Assembly: GCA_965279315.1 (NCBI GenBank)
Contig: OZ257145.1
Span: 496,001 to 560,000, forward strand
Source of the DNA: JAPWJZ01 sp965279315
Lineage (GTDB): Bacteria > Pseudomonadota > Alphaproteobacteria > Micavibrionales > UBA2020
Length of the DNA stretch: 64,000 nt
Direction: 5' to 3'
Shown here: positions 56,376 through 64,000 of the stretch, in pieces
Numbering within the stretch: the first letter of the stretch is position 1
Layout: each line of letters starts with the position of its first letter
The notes under the pieces: generated by a model
The model's input: the letters and a program-made list of their open reading frames with translations, nothing else
Told to the model about the DNA's origin: nothing
Database searches by the model: none
Made by a program: the position numbers and the translations under genes

Positions 56376-56882
56376 TCATGTTTTATCTTTCAGATGCGGG
56401 CAGTTGGCCATGATCGTGCCGGCGGCGAGGAGGAATGATTCCCTGTCGGGCAGGCATTGCTGCTGCAGGCTGATCTTGCCGTCCACATGGCGGATGACAA
56501 GGTAGTTCTGGCCGTTCACCGACATCATCGTCAGCTTGGTGACATCGGAATAACGTACGAATTCCATCCGTTTTTCAAAGAAGCCCGTCGGAATGGTGAA
56601 CCCGTCATCGGCAACGCGCAAAACCGTCGCATCACCGGCATTCAGCTGCGTGATGACGGCGACAAGGCAGGCGCCCGCCGCCAGCCCGAGGACTGCGGAA
56701 AGACCCCAGTAGAAAATGCTGGCATTCTCCACGCCCAGATGGATGGCGTGAAACAGGATCAAGCCGCGGTCGTTCGTCATCGCCAGATGCGCGATGAAAA
56801 CGGCAAGCCCGGCGATGACGGGGATCAGCAGCCCCATTTTCCTGATGTTGATCTTGTAGGAATATTCGAGCGTGTCAGCCAT
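56376..56882 (-). CDS. hypothetical two-helix membrane protein
   Basis: 168 residues. Two hydrophobic segments, MGLLIPVIAGLAVFIAHLAM and FYWGLSAVLGLAAGACLVAVI, are followed by a beta-rich cytoplasmic part (DDGFTIPTGFFEKRMEFVRY, ISLQQQCLPDRESFLL) reminiscent of bacterial PH-like domains. Function unknown. It lies 9 nt after the NrdJ-like gene and is probably co-transcribed with it. Confidence 0.65.
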   Translation of the reverse strand: MADTLEYSYKINIRKMGLLIPVIAGLAVFIAHLAMTNDRGLILFHAIHLGVENASIFYWGLSAVLGLAAGACLVAVITQLNAGDATVLRVADDGFTIPTGFFEKRMEFVRYSDVTKLTMMSVNGQNYLVIRHVDGKISLQQQCLPDRESFLLAAGTIMANCPHLKDKT

Positions 56883-56891
56883 GAAAGGACC

Positions 56892-59519
56892 TTATGATGC
56901 GACGCGGATCCGGCGGCGCAGGGTGACAATCGACAGCTGTTCTTCGGTCTGTTCGCCATTGTCTTCCGCGACCGGCAGGGCGACCGCGTGCAGCAGCGAG
57001 CAGCCGTCGCGATACAGCTGGATGCGCTTGATGCCGAGTTCCCAGCCGAGCAGCAGCAGTTTCTGCACGTCATCGACCGAACTGTAATGGCCAAGCTCGA
57101 CCGTGTGGCAGGCGGTGCCGGACAGGAAAGGTTCGACCGCCGCCTGCATCCTCACCTGTGCTTCCGGCGAGATGCGGCGCACGCCGGACCCGGACGGGGT
57201 CAGGCAATCGAAAATGCCCAGTTGTTTCGGGAACAGGTGGGGCGCGCCTTCGAGCGTCATCGCCCCGCAGCAGTACAGGTTCGCGGCCTCGATCTCGTCT
57301 TCGGTGAAGCGCATGGCGGTCAGCATATCGAACGTGCCGCTGGCAAGTTCATGTGCGGTAAAGCCCAGCATGTGGCGGCAGAAATCCTCGCCCAGCGTCC
57401 ATTTGTTGAAGGCATAGCGGATATGCTGCGCGGTGCGGAGCGCAACCTCCAGCGCGTCGAGCGCGGCTTGGTGGAAACCCTTGGCCTTCAATTCCGCATG
57501 GCTGATGCCGGGCGCATCCAGCAGCGTGCCGTGGCCGACGGCGTAGAAACTGATCGCGTCGCGTTCCTGCGCGTTAAAGCCCATTTTCTGCAAGGCCTGC
57601 GCCGCCATGGGGTTCAGTTTCTTGCCGTAGATTTCGGCGGCGTCGTTGCCGTCGGCGAAATATCCTTCGAACCGCACCAGCGATGCTTCGGGCGCGATAT
57701 CGCGCGTCTGGCCGCCCAGCAGGGCCTGCAGCGATTCATCGGTATCCATCGCGGTCACATGCGCGTGACGGAAACCTTTTTCCTTGCCAAGCGCATAGGC
57801 GCGCGCCCATGCGCCCTTCACCGCCTCGACCAATGTCTGGTCGGGACAGAGCGCGGATTTCAGTTCGGCGGGGCGGCGCGACAATCCTTTTTGCATATAG
57901 GATGTGCCGGCAACCGCGCTCATTTTATCCTTCACGGCCTGCAGGTATTCTTTTTTCATCGGCGCGAAACCGTCGAACGCGCCTGCGGCAACCGCGATTT
58001 CGGCAGATGCCTCATGCGCCGCGCCCGACATCAAGGCCGCGACCAGCGCGGCTGTTGCGCGCCCCGCATCGCTGTCATAGCCCAGCATATTGCCCATCAG
58101 CAGCGCGGAGAGACCGGACATGCCGATAGAGACTGGGCGATAGGTGACGGCCTTTTCCGGCAAGGCGGCAAAGCCGAACGAAGCCTCCAGCGCGATCATC
58201 AGGATTTTTACGGTATGCTGCAGTTTTTCCGCATCCAGCAACACGCCACCCTGACGGTTCGCAAATTTCAGCAGTTGAAGCGTCGCGGCAGGGGCTGCGG
58301 TGTCGTGCAGGAACACAACGCCGCCCTGCCCGCTGACCGCCAGCGGCGCGGAGGACTGGAATGCGGAAGCCGCCGCCGTGCTGTCGCGGAACAGGATTGC
58401 GGGTTCGCCCGTCGCCCAGACAGCATCGGCAATGCCGCTCCACAATTTTTCGGCGGGATAATGCATTTTCGCCTCGCCCGCATCGCGCAGCAGGAAACCG
58501 TGGCCGGTCAGCGCGCTTTCGATGAATTCATCGGGGACGGACAGCGTGGCCGAGAGTTGCGGCGGGGCAGGTTCTTCGGCATTTGAAAACAAATCGATTT
58601 CTTCCGCGCCCTGCTGCGCGGCATGCACGGCCATGCGCAAGGGCGCTTCGGGCACGCCCGCGCGGCGCGCGTCGATCATCGCCTGGCGGAGTTTCAAATT
58701 ATGTTCGGGATCGAACCCGAACACTGAATCACGGTCGCAGGCATCCATCACATGATGCAGCGCGGCCTCCAGCGTTTTGCCGCCCACTTCCTGCGCGACG
58801 GACGCGATATCGGATTGGCGTTTCATGGCCACGAATGCGGGGCTGTCGGCATTTTCGACGGGCAGCGTCACGGAAATTTTGCGCGCACCGCCATCCAGCG
58901 CCTGGCGTTCACCCAGCACCTTCAAACGGCGCAGGATGTTTTTATGCGGGCTGTCGGCGGCAACCGCGATGCCCGCGCCGCTGGCGTTTTCGCCGAACAG
59001 CGCATCCGAAAAGCCGGCGATACGTGCGGCGGGAATAAACGGCGCATCGATGTCATAGGCCCAGTCGAGCCCCGCCGTCGCCAGCAGCGCGATTTCAGGC
59101 AGCGCAATTTGGTGCAGAAGGATATGGCGGAATTCGTCGTAGAAACTGCGCGCGTCTTCTTCGCTGTCAAACAACCCGGCCTTCCAGCCGTGATAGCAAA
59201 GCCCGCCCGCAATGCGCGCGAAGCATTCGCGGAAATCGCGTTCATGGCGGAAACGCCATTCGGCGGAAATGCCGTCGAGTCCCGCTTCATCCGGTTCGCG
59301 CCGCCACAAAAACTGCGGCACGCCGTCTTCCGGCACGGGCTTCATCAGCGCGGGGATGGCGGTTTTGCAAAAGACCTGTTCGACCAGCACTTCGGCGGCG
59401 CTGCGGCCCCAGATGGCGGGCACGGCATATTCGGCGAAGTCGCCATCCTGATGGATACGCTGCGCCACCCCTTTTACGGGGTCGGCATCCATCCGGGTAT
59501 AAAGCCGCGGCACGTGCAT
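56892..59519 (-). CDS. degenerate class II (B12-type) ribonucleotide reductase homologue
   Basis: 875 residues; alphaproteobacterial NrdJ is about 1200. N-terminal GLFDSEEDARSFYDEFRHIL and C-terminal VGHGTLLDAPGISHAELKA, FNKWTLGEDFC, GAMTLEGAPHL, AAVEPFLSG and GIKRIQLYRDG align with NrdJ by eye. The catalytic stretch is changed: where NrdJ has NPCSEY the sequence reads SGQGGV (396-401), and the PTGTI loop is replaced by MDTDES (591-596). The thiyl-radical Cys and its Asn/Glu partners are therefore missing. The frame is intact and GC3-like, so it is not simply decaying. A non-catalytic role is inferred. Confidence 0.75.
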   Translation of the reverse strand: MHVPRLYTRMDADPVKGVAQRIHQDGDFAEYAVPAIWGRSAAEVLVEQVFCKTAIPALMKPVPEDGVPQFLWRREPDEAGLDGISAEWRFRHERDFRECFARIAGGLCYHGWKAGLFDSEEDARSFYDEFRHILLHQIALPEIALLATAGLDWAYDIDAPFIPAARIAGFSDALFGENASGAGIAVAADSPHKNILRRLKVLGERQALDGGARKISVTLPVENADSPAFVAMKRQSDIASVAQEVGGKTLEAALHHVMDACDRDSVFGFDPEHNLKLRQAMIDARRAGVPEAPLRMAVHAAQQGAEEIDLFSNAEEPAPPQLSATLSVPDEFIESALTGHGFLLRDAGEAKMHYPAEKLWSGIADAVWATGEPAILFRDSTAAASAFQSSAPLAVSGQGGVVFLHDTAAPAATLQLLKFANRQGGVLLDAEKLQHTVKILMIALEASFGFAALPEKAVTYRPVSIGMSGLSALLMGNMLGYDSDAGRATAALVAALMSGAAHEASAEIAVAAGAFDGFAPMKKEYLQAVKDKMSAVAGTSYMQKGLSRRPAELKSALCPDQTLVEAVKGAWARAYALGKEKGFRHAHVTAMDTDESLQALLGGQTRDIAPEASLVRFEGYFADGNDAAEIYGKKLNPMAAQALQKMGFNAQERDAISFYAVGHGTLLDAPGISHAELKAKGFHQAALDALEVALRTAQHIRYAFNKWTLGEDFCRHMLGFTAHELASGTFDMLTAMRFTEDEIEAANLYCCGAMTLEGAPHLFPKQLGIFDCLTPSGSGVRRISPEAQVRMQAAVEPFLSGTACHTVELGHYSSVDDVQKLLLLGWELGIKRIQLYRDGCSLLHAVALPVAEDNGEQTEEQLSIVTLRRRIRVAS

Positions 59520-59705
59520 TGATTAACCTGTTGGAATATAAAGATATTCAATAGAAACAGTCATTCTGGGCTTGGGCGGTAATGTGACACATTTACCCCT
59601 GCCTTATCAATTGCCGTTTTACCGCTGTTATCATTCGAGAAAAAAGTTGCGCGCCCCCGACTGCAGGGCGTATTTATTGAGCACAGGATTCTATAAGGCG
59701 GAAAC

Positions 59706-60095
59706 ATGGCTAAACTTTCCATATTCGGCGTTCTCAGCAATATCCAGATGCTGCTCCATACCAGCCTCTACGGCAAATTCGTAGGCAAGGACCAGCTGGG
59801 CAACAAATATTACAAGGCGAAGCCGCGCAAGAACAGCAAGCGCGAACGCCGCTGGGTGATGTATACCGGCGAAGCGGAGGCATCGATGGTGCCCCCCGAA
59901 TGGCATGGCTGGCTGCACAGCCAGACCGACAAAGTGCCGCCGATGGAAAACCGCAACCGCAAGCCGTGGCAGCTGCCGCATCTGCCGAACCAGACGGGCA
60001 CGACGGGCGCATACCTGCCCCCCGGCCATACGCTGAAGGGCGGCAACCGCGCAAATTCGAGCGCGGATATCACGGCATGGCAACCGCCCGAATAA
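59706..60095 (+). CDS. NDUFA12-like complex I accessory protein
   Basis: 129 residues. The family core GKFVGKDQLGNKYY (25-38), RERRWVMYTGEAEASMVPPEW and HKTP-like LPNQTGTTGAYLPPGH identify the NDUFA12/B17.2 family, an accessory subunit of NADH:ubiquinone oxidoreductase shared by mitochondria and alphaproteobacteria. It is not with the nuo operon; in alphaproteobacteria it often stands near aat and mlaD-type genes, as here. Start ATG 59706. Confidence 0.92.
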   Translation: MAKLSIFGVLSNIQMLLHTSLYGKFVGKDQLGNKYYKAKPRKNSKRERRWVMYTGEAEASMVPPEWHGWLHSQTDKVPPMENRNRKPWQLPHLPNQTGTTGAYLPPGHTLKGGNRANSSADITAWQPPE

Positions 60096-60123
60096 CCGCG
60101 CGGCGTAATTTTGGAGAAGACTG

Positions 60124-60663
60124 ATGCAAAGAAATATGGCTGAAACGGTTCTGGGTGCCGTCGTGCTGCTGGTCGCGGGCGCGTTCATGTTTTTCTTTTA
60201 CCGCTCAAGCGATATCGCGCCGCAATCCGGTTACCAGCTGGTGGCCGAATTCGACAAGGTCGACGGCCTTGAAAACGGCGCGCCCGTGCGCATTGGCGGC
60301 GTGAAGGTGGGGCAGGTGCTGGGCTTTGAATTGAACGCGCAGACCTACCGCGCGATTGTGCATCTCAGCATCAACGACCAGATCAAGCTGCCCATCGACA
60401 CCGCCGCCATCATCCAGAGCGCGGGCCTGCTGGACGGTAAATTCATGACGCTGCAGCCCGGCAACGAAGACGATATGCTGAAACCCGGCGCAAAAATCGA
60501 ATACACGCAATCGACCGCGAGCCTGGAACAGCTGCTGGGCCAGGTGATCTTCAGCCTGACGAAAGAAAAAGACGAAGATAAAACCGAAGACAAATCAGGC
60601 GACAGCGCACCCGCCCCTGCCCCCGCGCCCGAACCGGCACCCGTGCAGGAAACACATCCCTGA
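60124..60663 (+). CDS. mlaD: MlaD-type phospholipid transport protein
   Basis: 179 residues. One membrane helix (about 8-26), then the MCE domain with YQLVAEFDKVDGLENGAPVRIGG and IQSAGLLDGKFMTLQPG. A charged and then Pro/Ala-rich tail follows the domain. It forms hexameric rings that carry lipids in the periplasm with MlaE/MlaF, which are encoded at 17.6-19.2 kb. GGAG precedes the start, and its stop overlaps the next ATG (TGATG). Confidence 0.93.
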   Translation: MQRNMAETVLGAVVLLVAGAFMFFFYRSSDIAPQSGYQLVAEFDKVDGLENGAPVRIGGVKVGQVLGFELNAQTYRAIVHLSINDQIKLPIDTAAIIQSAGLLDGKFMTLQPGNEDDMLKPGAKIEYTQSTASLEQLLGQVIFSLTKEKDEDKTEDKSGDSAPAPAPAPEPAPVQETHP

Positions 60664-61433
60664 TGCGTAACAGCTTTTCCATTTTTGCTGCCGCACTCCT
60701 CTGCTTCGGCACCGCCGGGATTTTTACCGGCGGCGAAGCTGCTGCCGCGCCGCGCAAGATGGAAAACACATCGATCGTCGTCATGCGCACGATCGACAAG
60801 CTGTCTGCACGCACGCATACCTTCGAAATCCCCGTCGATAAAACGGTGAAGTTCGGCAATTCGCTGTTCATTAAAGTGCGGTCCTGCAAGCGCGCCTCGC
60901 CGCTCGACCGGCCGGAGAGCGCGGCGTTCATGCAGATCTGGGAACGCAAGCCGTCGGAAAAAGATTCCACATGGATTTTCAGCGGCTGGATGTTCGCATC
61001 CAACCCGTCGCTGTCGGCGATGGACCATCCGGTCTATGACGTCTGGGTGATGGAATGCAAGAACGCAGCCACGGCTGCGAAACCCGCCGAAGTTTTCTCG
61101 TCCGAAAAAGCGCCCGAACACGCGCCTGAAACCGACGGCAAGCCCGCCGCATCGCCGGAAGACGAACCGGTTGTTGATACCGAAGCCGCCGACACCGAAG
61201 CGGCGCCCGAGCCCGGCGACACCGCAACGCCCGCCAAACCCGGCAAGCCTGTGCCCGCCGCAGCGGCGACACCCGTTGCGCCCGCAGGCGCGCCGGTTGC
61301 CGGCGAAAAACCGCCGCTGCTGAAGCCCGCGCCCATGCCGCCCGTCGACCAGTTGCCCGGATCGTTTGAAGACGGCGGCGACAGCGAAGCGTCGCCCGGG
61401 CCCAATGCAGGCCCCGCCAATCCCGAAGACTGA
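60663..61433 (+). CDS. DUF2155 family periplasmic protein with Pro/Ala-rich tail
   Basis: 256 residues. A signal peptide (MRNSFSIFAAALLCF to about residue 29) precedes the DUF2155 domain (about 35-135) with LSARTHTFEIPVDKTVKFGN, RSCKRASP and IFSGWMFASNPSL, DHPVYDVWVMEC. Two cysteines in RSC and MEC may form a disulfide. Beyond 140 the sequence is a low-complexity Pro/Ala/Glu tail that lies antisense to the tail of aat over 400 nt. The domain is conserved beside mlaD and NDUFA12 in alphaproteobacteria. Function unknown. Confidence 0.88.
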   Translation: MRNSFSIFAAALLCFGTAGIFTGGEAAAAPRKMENTSIVVMRTIDKLSARTHTFEIPVDKTVKFGNSLFIKVRSCKRASPLDRPESAAFMQIWERKPSEKDSTWIFSGWMFASNPSLSAMDHPVYDVWVMECKNAATAAKPAEVFSSEKAPEHAPETDGKPAASPEDEPVVDTEAADTEAAPEPGDTATPAKPGKPVPAAAATPVAPAGAPVAGEKPPLLKPAPMPPVDQLPGSFEDGGDSEASPGPNAGPANPED

Positions 61434-62029
61434 TCCCCGAACGTGACAGGCATTTCCAGTGCCGCCGCCAGCCGCGCATGATATTCCGCGCGGCTGATTT
61501 CCTGCACGCCGAACTGCATCAGGTGTTCGTTGATGAACTGCGTATCCAAAAGCGCATAGCCCCGCTGCCACAACCGAGCCACCAGATAGACCAGCGCGAT
61601 CTTGCTGGCATCCGTCGCCGTTGAAAACATGCTTTCGCCGAAAAATCCGCCGCCGATGGAAATGCCGTAGACGCCGCCCACCAGCGTGTCGCCCTGCCAT
61701 GCCTCGACGCTATGCGCAAAACCGGCTTCGTGCAGCCGGGTATAGAGGTCGATGATTTTGTCGTTGATCCACGTGTCCTTGCGCGCATCGGCGCAGCCGG
61801 TCATGACGGCGCGGAAGGCGCGGTCAAAGGTGACGCGGTACGGCGCCTGGCGTATCGTGCGCTGCAGGCGTTTGGGCACATGCAAACCAGCGATGGGCAG
61901 GATGCCGCGCATTTGCGGATCATACCATTCCAGAACTTTGCCGCGGCGGCCGCGCGCCATCGGGAACACGCCGATGGTATAGGCATGGAGCAGCAATTCC
62001 GGCGTGATGTCGGGGTCACCCTTCGCCAA
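61034..62029 (-). CDS. aat: leucyl/phenylalanyl-tRNA-protein transferase with long C-terminal extension
   Basis: 331 residues (TTG start); the usual length is 200-240. The Aat domain covers about 1-195: AYTIGVFPMARGRRG, WYDPQMRGILPI, TWINDKIIDLYTRLHEAGFA with HSVEAW, GGFFGESMFS, and LLDTQFINEHLMQFG. It attaches Leu/Phe to N-terminal Lys/Arg as an N-degron mark. From about residue 198 the sequence becomes Gly/Ser/Ala-rich and lies antisense to DUF2155. Probably loss of the original stop codon. The start overlaps the upstream GNAT gene by 14 nt. Confidence 0.88.
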   Translation of the reverse strand: MAKGDPDITPELLLHAYTIGVFPMARGRRGKVLEWYDPQMRGILPIAGLHVPKRLQRTIRQAPYRVTFDRAFRAVMTGCADARKDTWINDKIIDLYTRLHEAGFAHSVEAWQGDTLVGGVYGISIGGGFFGESMFSTATDASKIALVYLVARLWQRGYALLDTQFINEHLMQFGVQEISRAEYHARLAAALEMPVTFGDQSSGLAGPALGPGDASLSPPSSNDPGNWSTGGMGAGFSSGGFSPATGAPAGATGVAAAAGTGLPGLAGVAVSPGSGAASVSAASVSTTGSSSGDAAGLPSVSGACSGAFSDEKTSAGFAAVAAFLHSITQTS

Positions 62030-62540
62030 GGCTTTTCACAAGCTTGAGCGTCAGCAAATCATCGACCGCGCGCATCTCGCCCGCCACGACCGGCACATCG
62101 TCATAGGAAACGCCCGCGCCATCCGGCACATAGCCGCGCCGTACATAGAGCCGCTGCGCCGCGCCGTAGCGTGCATAAAGCCCGACGCTGATCCCCATAT
62201 CCCCATGCCCTTTTTCGCGGGCAAGGTTTTCGCAGGCTGCGACCATGGCATCGCCGATGCCTTGCTGCCGCGCCGACGGCACGACATTCAAATCCTGGAT
62301 TTCGGGGATGTTCAACCGGCGGAACGGCGCATAAATCGGTTTCCAGTTAACCTGGACATAGCCGACCGCCGCGCCAGATTGCTCGGCCAGCAGCACCGTG
62401 CGGCCTTCCCGCAGGCTGCGGGCGAAATATCCGGCCTCGTGCGTGGCGCGCATGGCGGCGGCGATAACCTCGAGCGCAGGAATATCGGCCTCGGTCGCTG
62501 CGCGCAGCTTTATATTTTGCATAAGGTGGCTATCGATCAT
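62016..62540 (-). CDS. GNAT family N-acetyltransferase
   Basis: 174 residues, ATG 62540 with AGGA upstream. GNAT features: IKLRAATEADIPALEV at the start, the EIQDLNVVPSARQQGIGDAM acetyl-CoA pocket (RQQGIG), and YARYGAAQRLYVRRGYVPDG. Substrate unknown. It probably shares a transcript with aat, which overlaps its end by 14 nt. Confidence 0.88.
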   Translation of the reverse strand: MIDSHLMQNIKLRAATEADIPALEVIAAAMRATHEAGYFARSLREGRTVLLAEQSGAAVGYVQVNWKPIYAPFRRLNIPEIQDLNVVPSARQQGIGDAMVAACENLAREKGHGDMGISVGLYARYGAAQRLYVRRGYVPDGAGVSYDDVPVVAGEMRAVDDLLTLKLVKSLGEG

Positions 62541-62641
62541 GTTTTATCCTAACCCGCCTTTTTTATGCCCGCACCCGAATTCTTTTTCTGCCTTGTTTTA
62601 TATCCGCAAACGTTGGAAACGGCGTCGAAATAGGGAATAAT

Positions 62642-63955
62642 GTGAAGATGATCGAGGAATTCCTGCTCACGCTCAGCTCGGAAAACAAGCTCGCCCTGAT
62701 GTGGGTGCTGGGCGCGCCCGTGATCGGCCTGCTGTTCTTCTGGGCGGCCAAGTCGCACTGGAAATCGCTGCCTGACAAGGAAAAATCATCCGCCAAGCTC
62801 TACCGCCGCCTGATCCCGCTGATCGGCCCCGTCGTCAACCTGATCGTGCTGATCGTGGGCGCGGCCCTGATCGGCAAAAAAGGCCTGATCGTCGATGAAA
62901 GCCTGCGCCATATCGTGCGCGTGCTGTGCTTCGGCTGGCTGGGGCTGGCCGGTGTTTATTCGCTGACGCATAGCCGCGGCAAGACGCTGATCGCCGCCGT
63001 GATCGTACTGTTCTTCGGGTTCCTGTCGCTGACCAACCTGCTGGGCGATATCGTCAAGGCCGCGCAGGACACCACATTCTCGGTCGGCAAGATCGAGATT
63101 TCGGCCTATCAGGGCGTCAAGTTCGTCATCAGCATCGTTTTGCTGCTGTGGCTGGCGGGCGCGGTCATTCGCGGCATGGAAATATCGTTGCAGAAAATAC
63201 GCTACCTGCGCCCGTCCACGCGCCAGCTGTTCCTGTCGCTGGGGCGCATCGGCGTCTATGTGGTGGCGGCGCTGTTCGCGCTGTCGACCATCGGCATCGA
63301 CCTGACGGCATTCGCCATTTTCGGGGGCGCGGTCGGCGTCGGGCTTGGCTTCGGCTTGCAGAAAATCGCGTCCAACTTCATCAGCGGCATGATCCTGTTG
63401 CTGGAACGCTCGGTCGAAGTGGGCGACATGATTGAAATGGCGAATGGCGACGTTTCCGGCATCGTGAAGAAAACCGGCGCGCGCTATACGCTGGTCGAGG
63501 CGTTTGATTCCCGCGAAATCATGATCCCGAACGAGGATTTCATCACCCAGCGCGTCGTCAACTGGACGCTCAGCGATGCGCGCGGGCTGCTGCGGCTGCC
63601 GATCAATGTCGCCTATGGCACCGATCTTGACCGTGCGAAGGAAGTCATGCTGTCGGCGGCGCGCTCCCACCCGCGCTGCCTTGCCTCGCCGGCGCCCACC
63701 TGCATGCTGACGGGCTTCAACGATTTGGCCGTCACCTTCTCGCTCAACGTCTGGGTCGCCGATATCCGCGAAAAGCGCATCACGACGCAAAGCGAAATCC
63801 TGTTCGCCGTCTGGCGGCGGTTCAACGAAGAGAATATCGGCATGCCGCATTCGCCACGGGAGTCGTCGTACAAGACACGCGACAAGGAAGCAGCGGCACA
63901 GGCCGAAGCCGCCACCCCCAAGCCGGATATATTGCCCGATACGGCGAAGGCGTAG
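62642..63955 (+). CDS. MscS-family mechanosensitive channel
   Basis: 437 residues (GTG 62642 or ATG 62648). Five or six membrane helices, ending with the MscS core: LTAFAIFGGAVGVGLGFGLQKIASNFISGMILLLERSVEVGD region, where the pore helix has the small-residue pattern, and the beta domain with VSGIVKKTGARYT and FDSREIMIPNEDFI. It releases solutes under osmotic downshock. The extra N-terminal helices make it larger than E. coli MscS (286) and closer to YbdG/YnaI-type members. Confidence 0.92.
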   Translation: MKMIEEFLLTLSSENKLALMWVLGAPVIGLLFFWAAKSHWKSLPDKEKSSAKLYRRLIPLIGPVVNLIVLIVGAALIGKKGLIVDESLRHIVRVLCFGWLGLAGVYSLTHSRGKTLIAAVIVLFFGFLSLTNLLGDIVKAAQDTTFSVGKIEISAYQGVKFVISIVLLLWLAGAVIRGMEISLQKIRYLRPSTRQLFLSLGRIGVYVVAALFALSTIGIDLTAFAIFGGAVGVGLGFGLQKIASNFISGMILLLERSVEVGDMIEMANGDVSGIVKKTGARYTLVEAFDSREIMIPNEDFITQRVVNWTLSDARGLLRLPINVAYGTDLDRAKEVMLSAARSHPRCLASPAPTCMLTGFNDLAVTFSLNVWVADIREKRITTQSEILFAVWRRFNEENIGMPHSPRESSYKTRDKEAAAQAEAATPKPDILPDTAKA

Positions 63956-63958
63956 GCG

Positions 63959-64000
63959 ATGGAAGAAACCAAGGCATGTTTGCTGACCTACAGCCTTGAC
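63959..64000 (+). CDS. start of a gene cut by the window edge
   Basis: ATG 63959, four bases after the MscS stop, opens a frame of 14 codons (MEETKACLLTYSLD) with no stop before the edge. Spacing suggests co-transcription with mscS. Too little is visible to name it. Confidence 0.45.
   Translation, partial: MEETKACLLTYSLD

Noticed and set aside
56988..58586. 532-codon plus-strand frame
   Set aside because: Antisense of the NrdJ-like gene; the minus-strand protein aligns by eye with NrdJ while this one shows only Arg/Gln/His bias.
1..64000. tRNA, rRNA, CRISPR arrays, transposases
   Set aside because: I looked through the intergenic gaps and saw no cloverleaf-like segment, no regularly spaced repeats and no transposase or integrase motifs. 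This was by eye only.

Overview
The window reads as chromosomal DNA of an alphaproteobacterium. The supporting gene families are usg, the DUF2155 protein, an NDUFA12-like complex I subunit, a minimal HPr kinase, a DivL-type kinase with tyrosine in place of histidine, an RNase E with an acidic insertion, and the order mutM / enoyl-CoA hydratase / rpsT / dnaA. Base composition is GC-rich by eye. A group such as Rhodospirillales or Micavibrionales would fit, but no rRNA or tRNA is present to decide. Several ankyrin-repeat genes lie between the housekeeping genes.

Layout. 0-5 kb: a zinc-peptidase-like protein whose frame is open to the window edge, an FkbM methyltransferase, usg, then groES-groEL behind two CIRCE-type operators. 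5-13 kb: two ankyrin genes, mutM, a secreted protein, enoyl-CoA hydratase, rpsT, dnaA (with DnaA boxes around rpsT) and a ScsB/DsbD-type thiol-disulfide protein. 13-15 kb: tandem TerB-like genes and an AT-rich gene bracketed by a 25-nt repeat. 15-22 kb (minus strand): dnaB-alr-mlaE-mlaF-mrcA, with msrC on the plus strand. 22-25 kb: rpsF-rpsR-rplI. 25-27 kb: small accessory genes. 27-34 kb: fatty-acid synthesis (fabD, fabG, acpP, fabF) with accessory membrane and twin PIN-like genes inserted between fabG and acpP, then mltG. 34-39 kb: yqgE, an acetyltransferase, an L,D-transpeptidase, a 54-codon lipoprotein and a cell-wall amidase. 39-46 kb: rne, a small gene, divL, ahcY. 46-51 kb (minus strand): accD-folC, then hprK-EIIA-ptsH-ptsI, a regulatory phosphotransferase chain with no sugar permease. 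51-56 kb: three more ankyrin genes around ridA-pyrF. 56-60 kb: an apparently catalytically dead class II ribonucleotide reductase homologue. 60-64 kb: an NDUFA12-like gene, mlaD, DUF2155, aat, GNAT and MscS genes.

Connections. Envelope work dominates: PBP1A, Alr, MltG, amidase and L,D-transpeptidase for peptidoglycan, and MlaE/MlaF plus a distant MlaD for lipid transport. DnaA, DnaB and DivL tie the region to replication and cell-cycle control.

Non-coding highlights: at least four copies of a hairpin-rich inverted repeat with covarying stems, a G-quadruplex motif just before an ankyrin gene, a hairpin that buries the ridA ribosome-binding site, and a recurrent C-terminal AAPxxAxF-like tail on otherwise unrelated repeat proteins. 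No CRISPR array, transposase, rRNA or tRNA was found.
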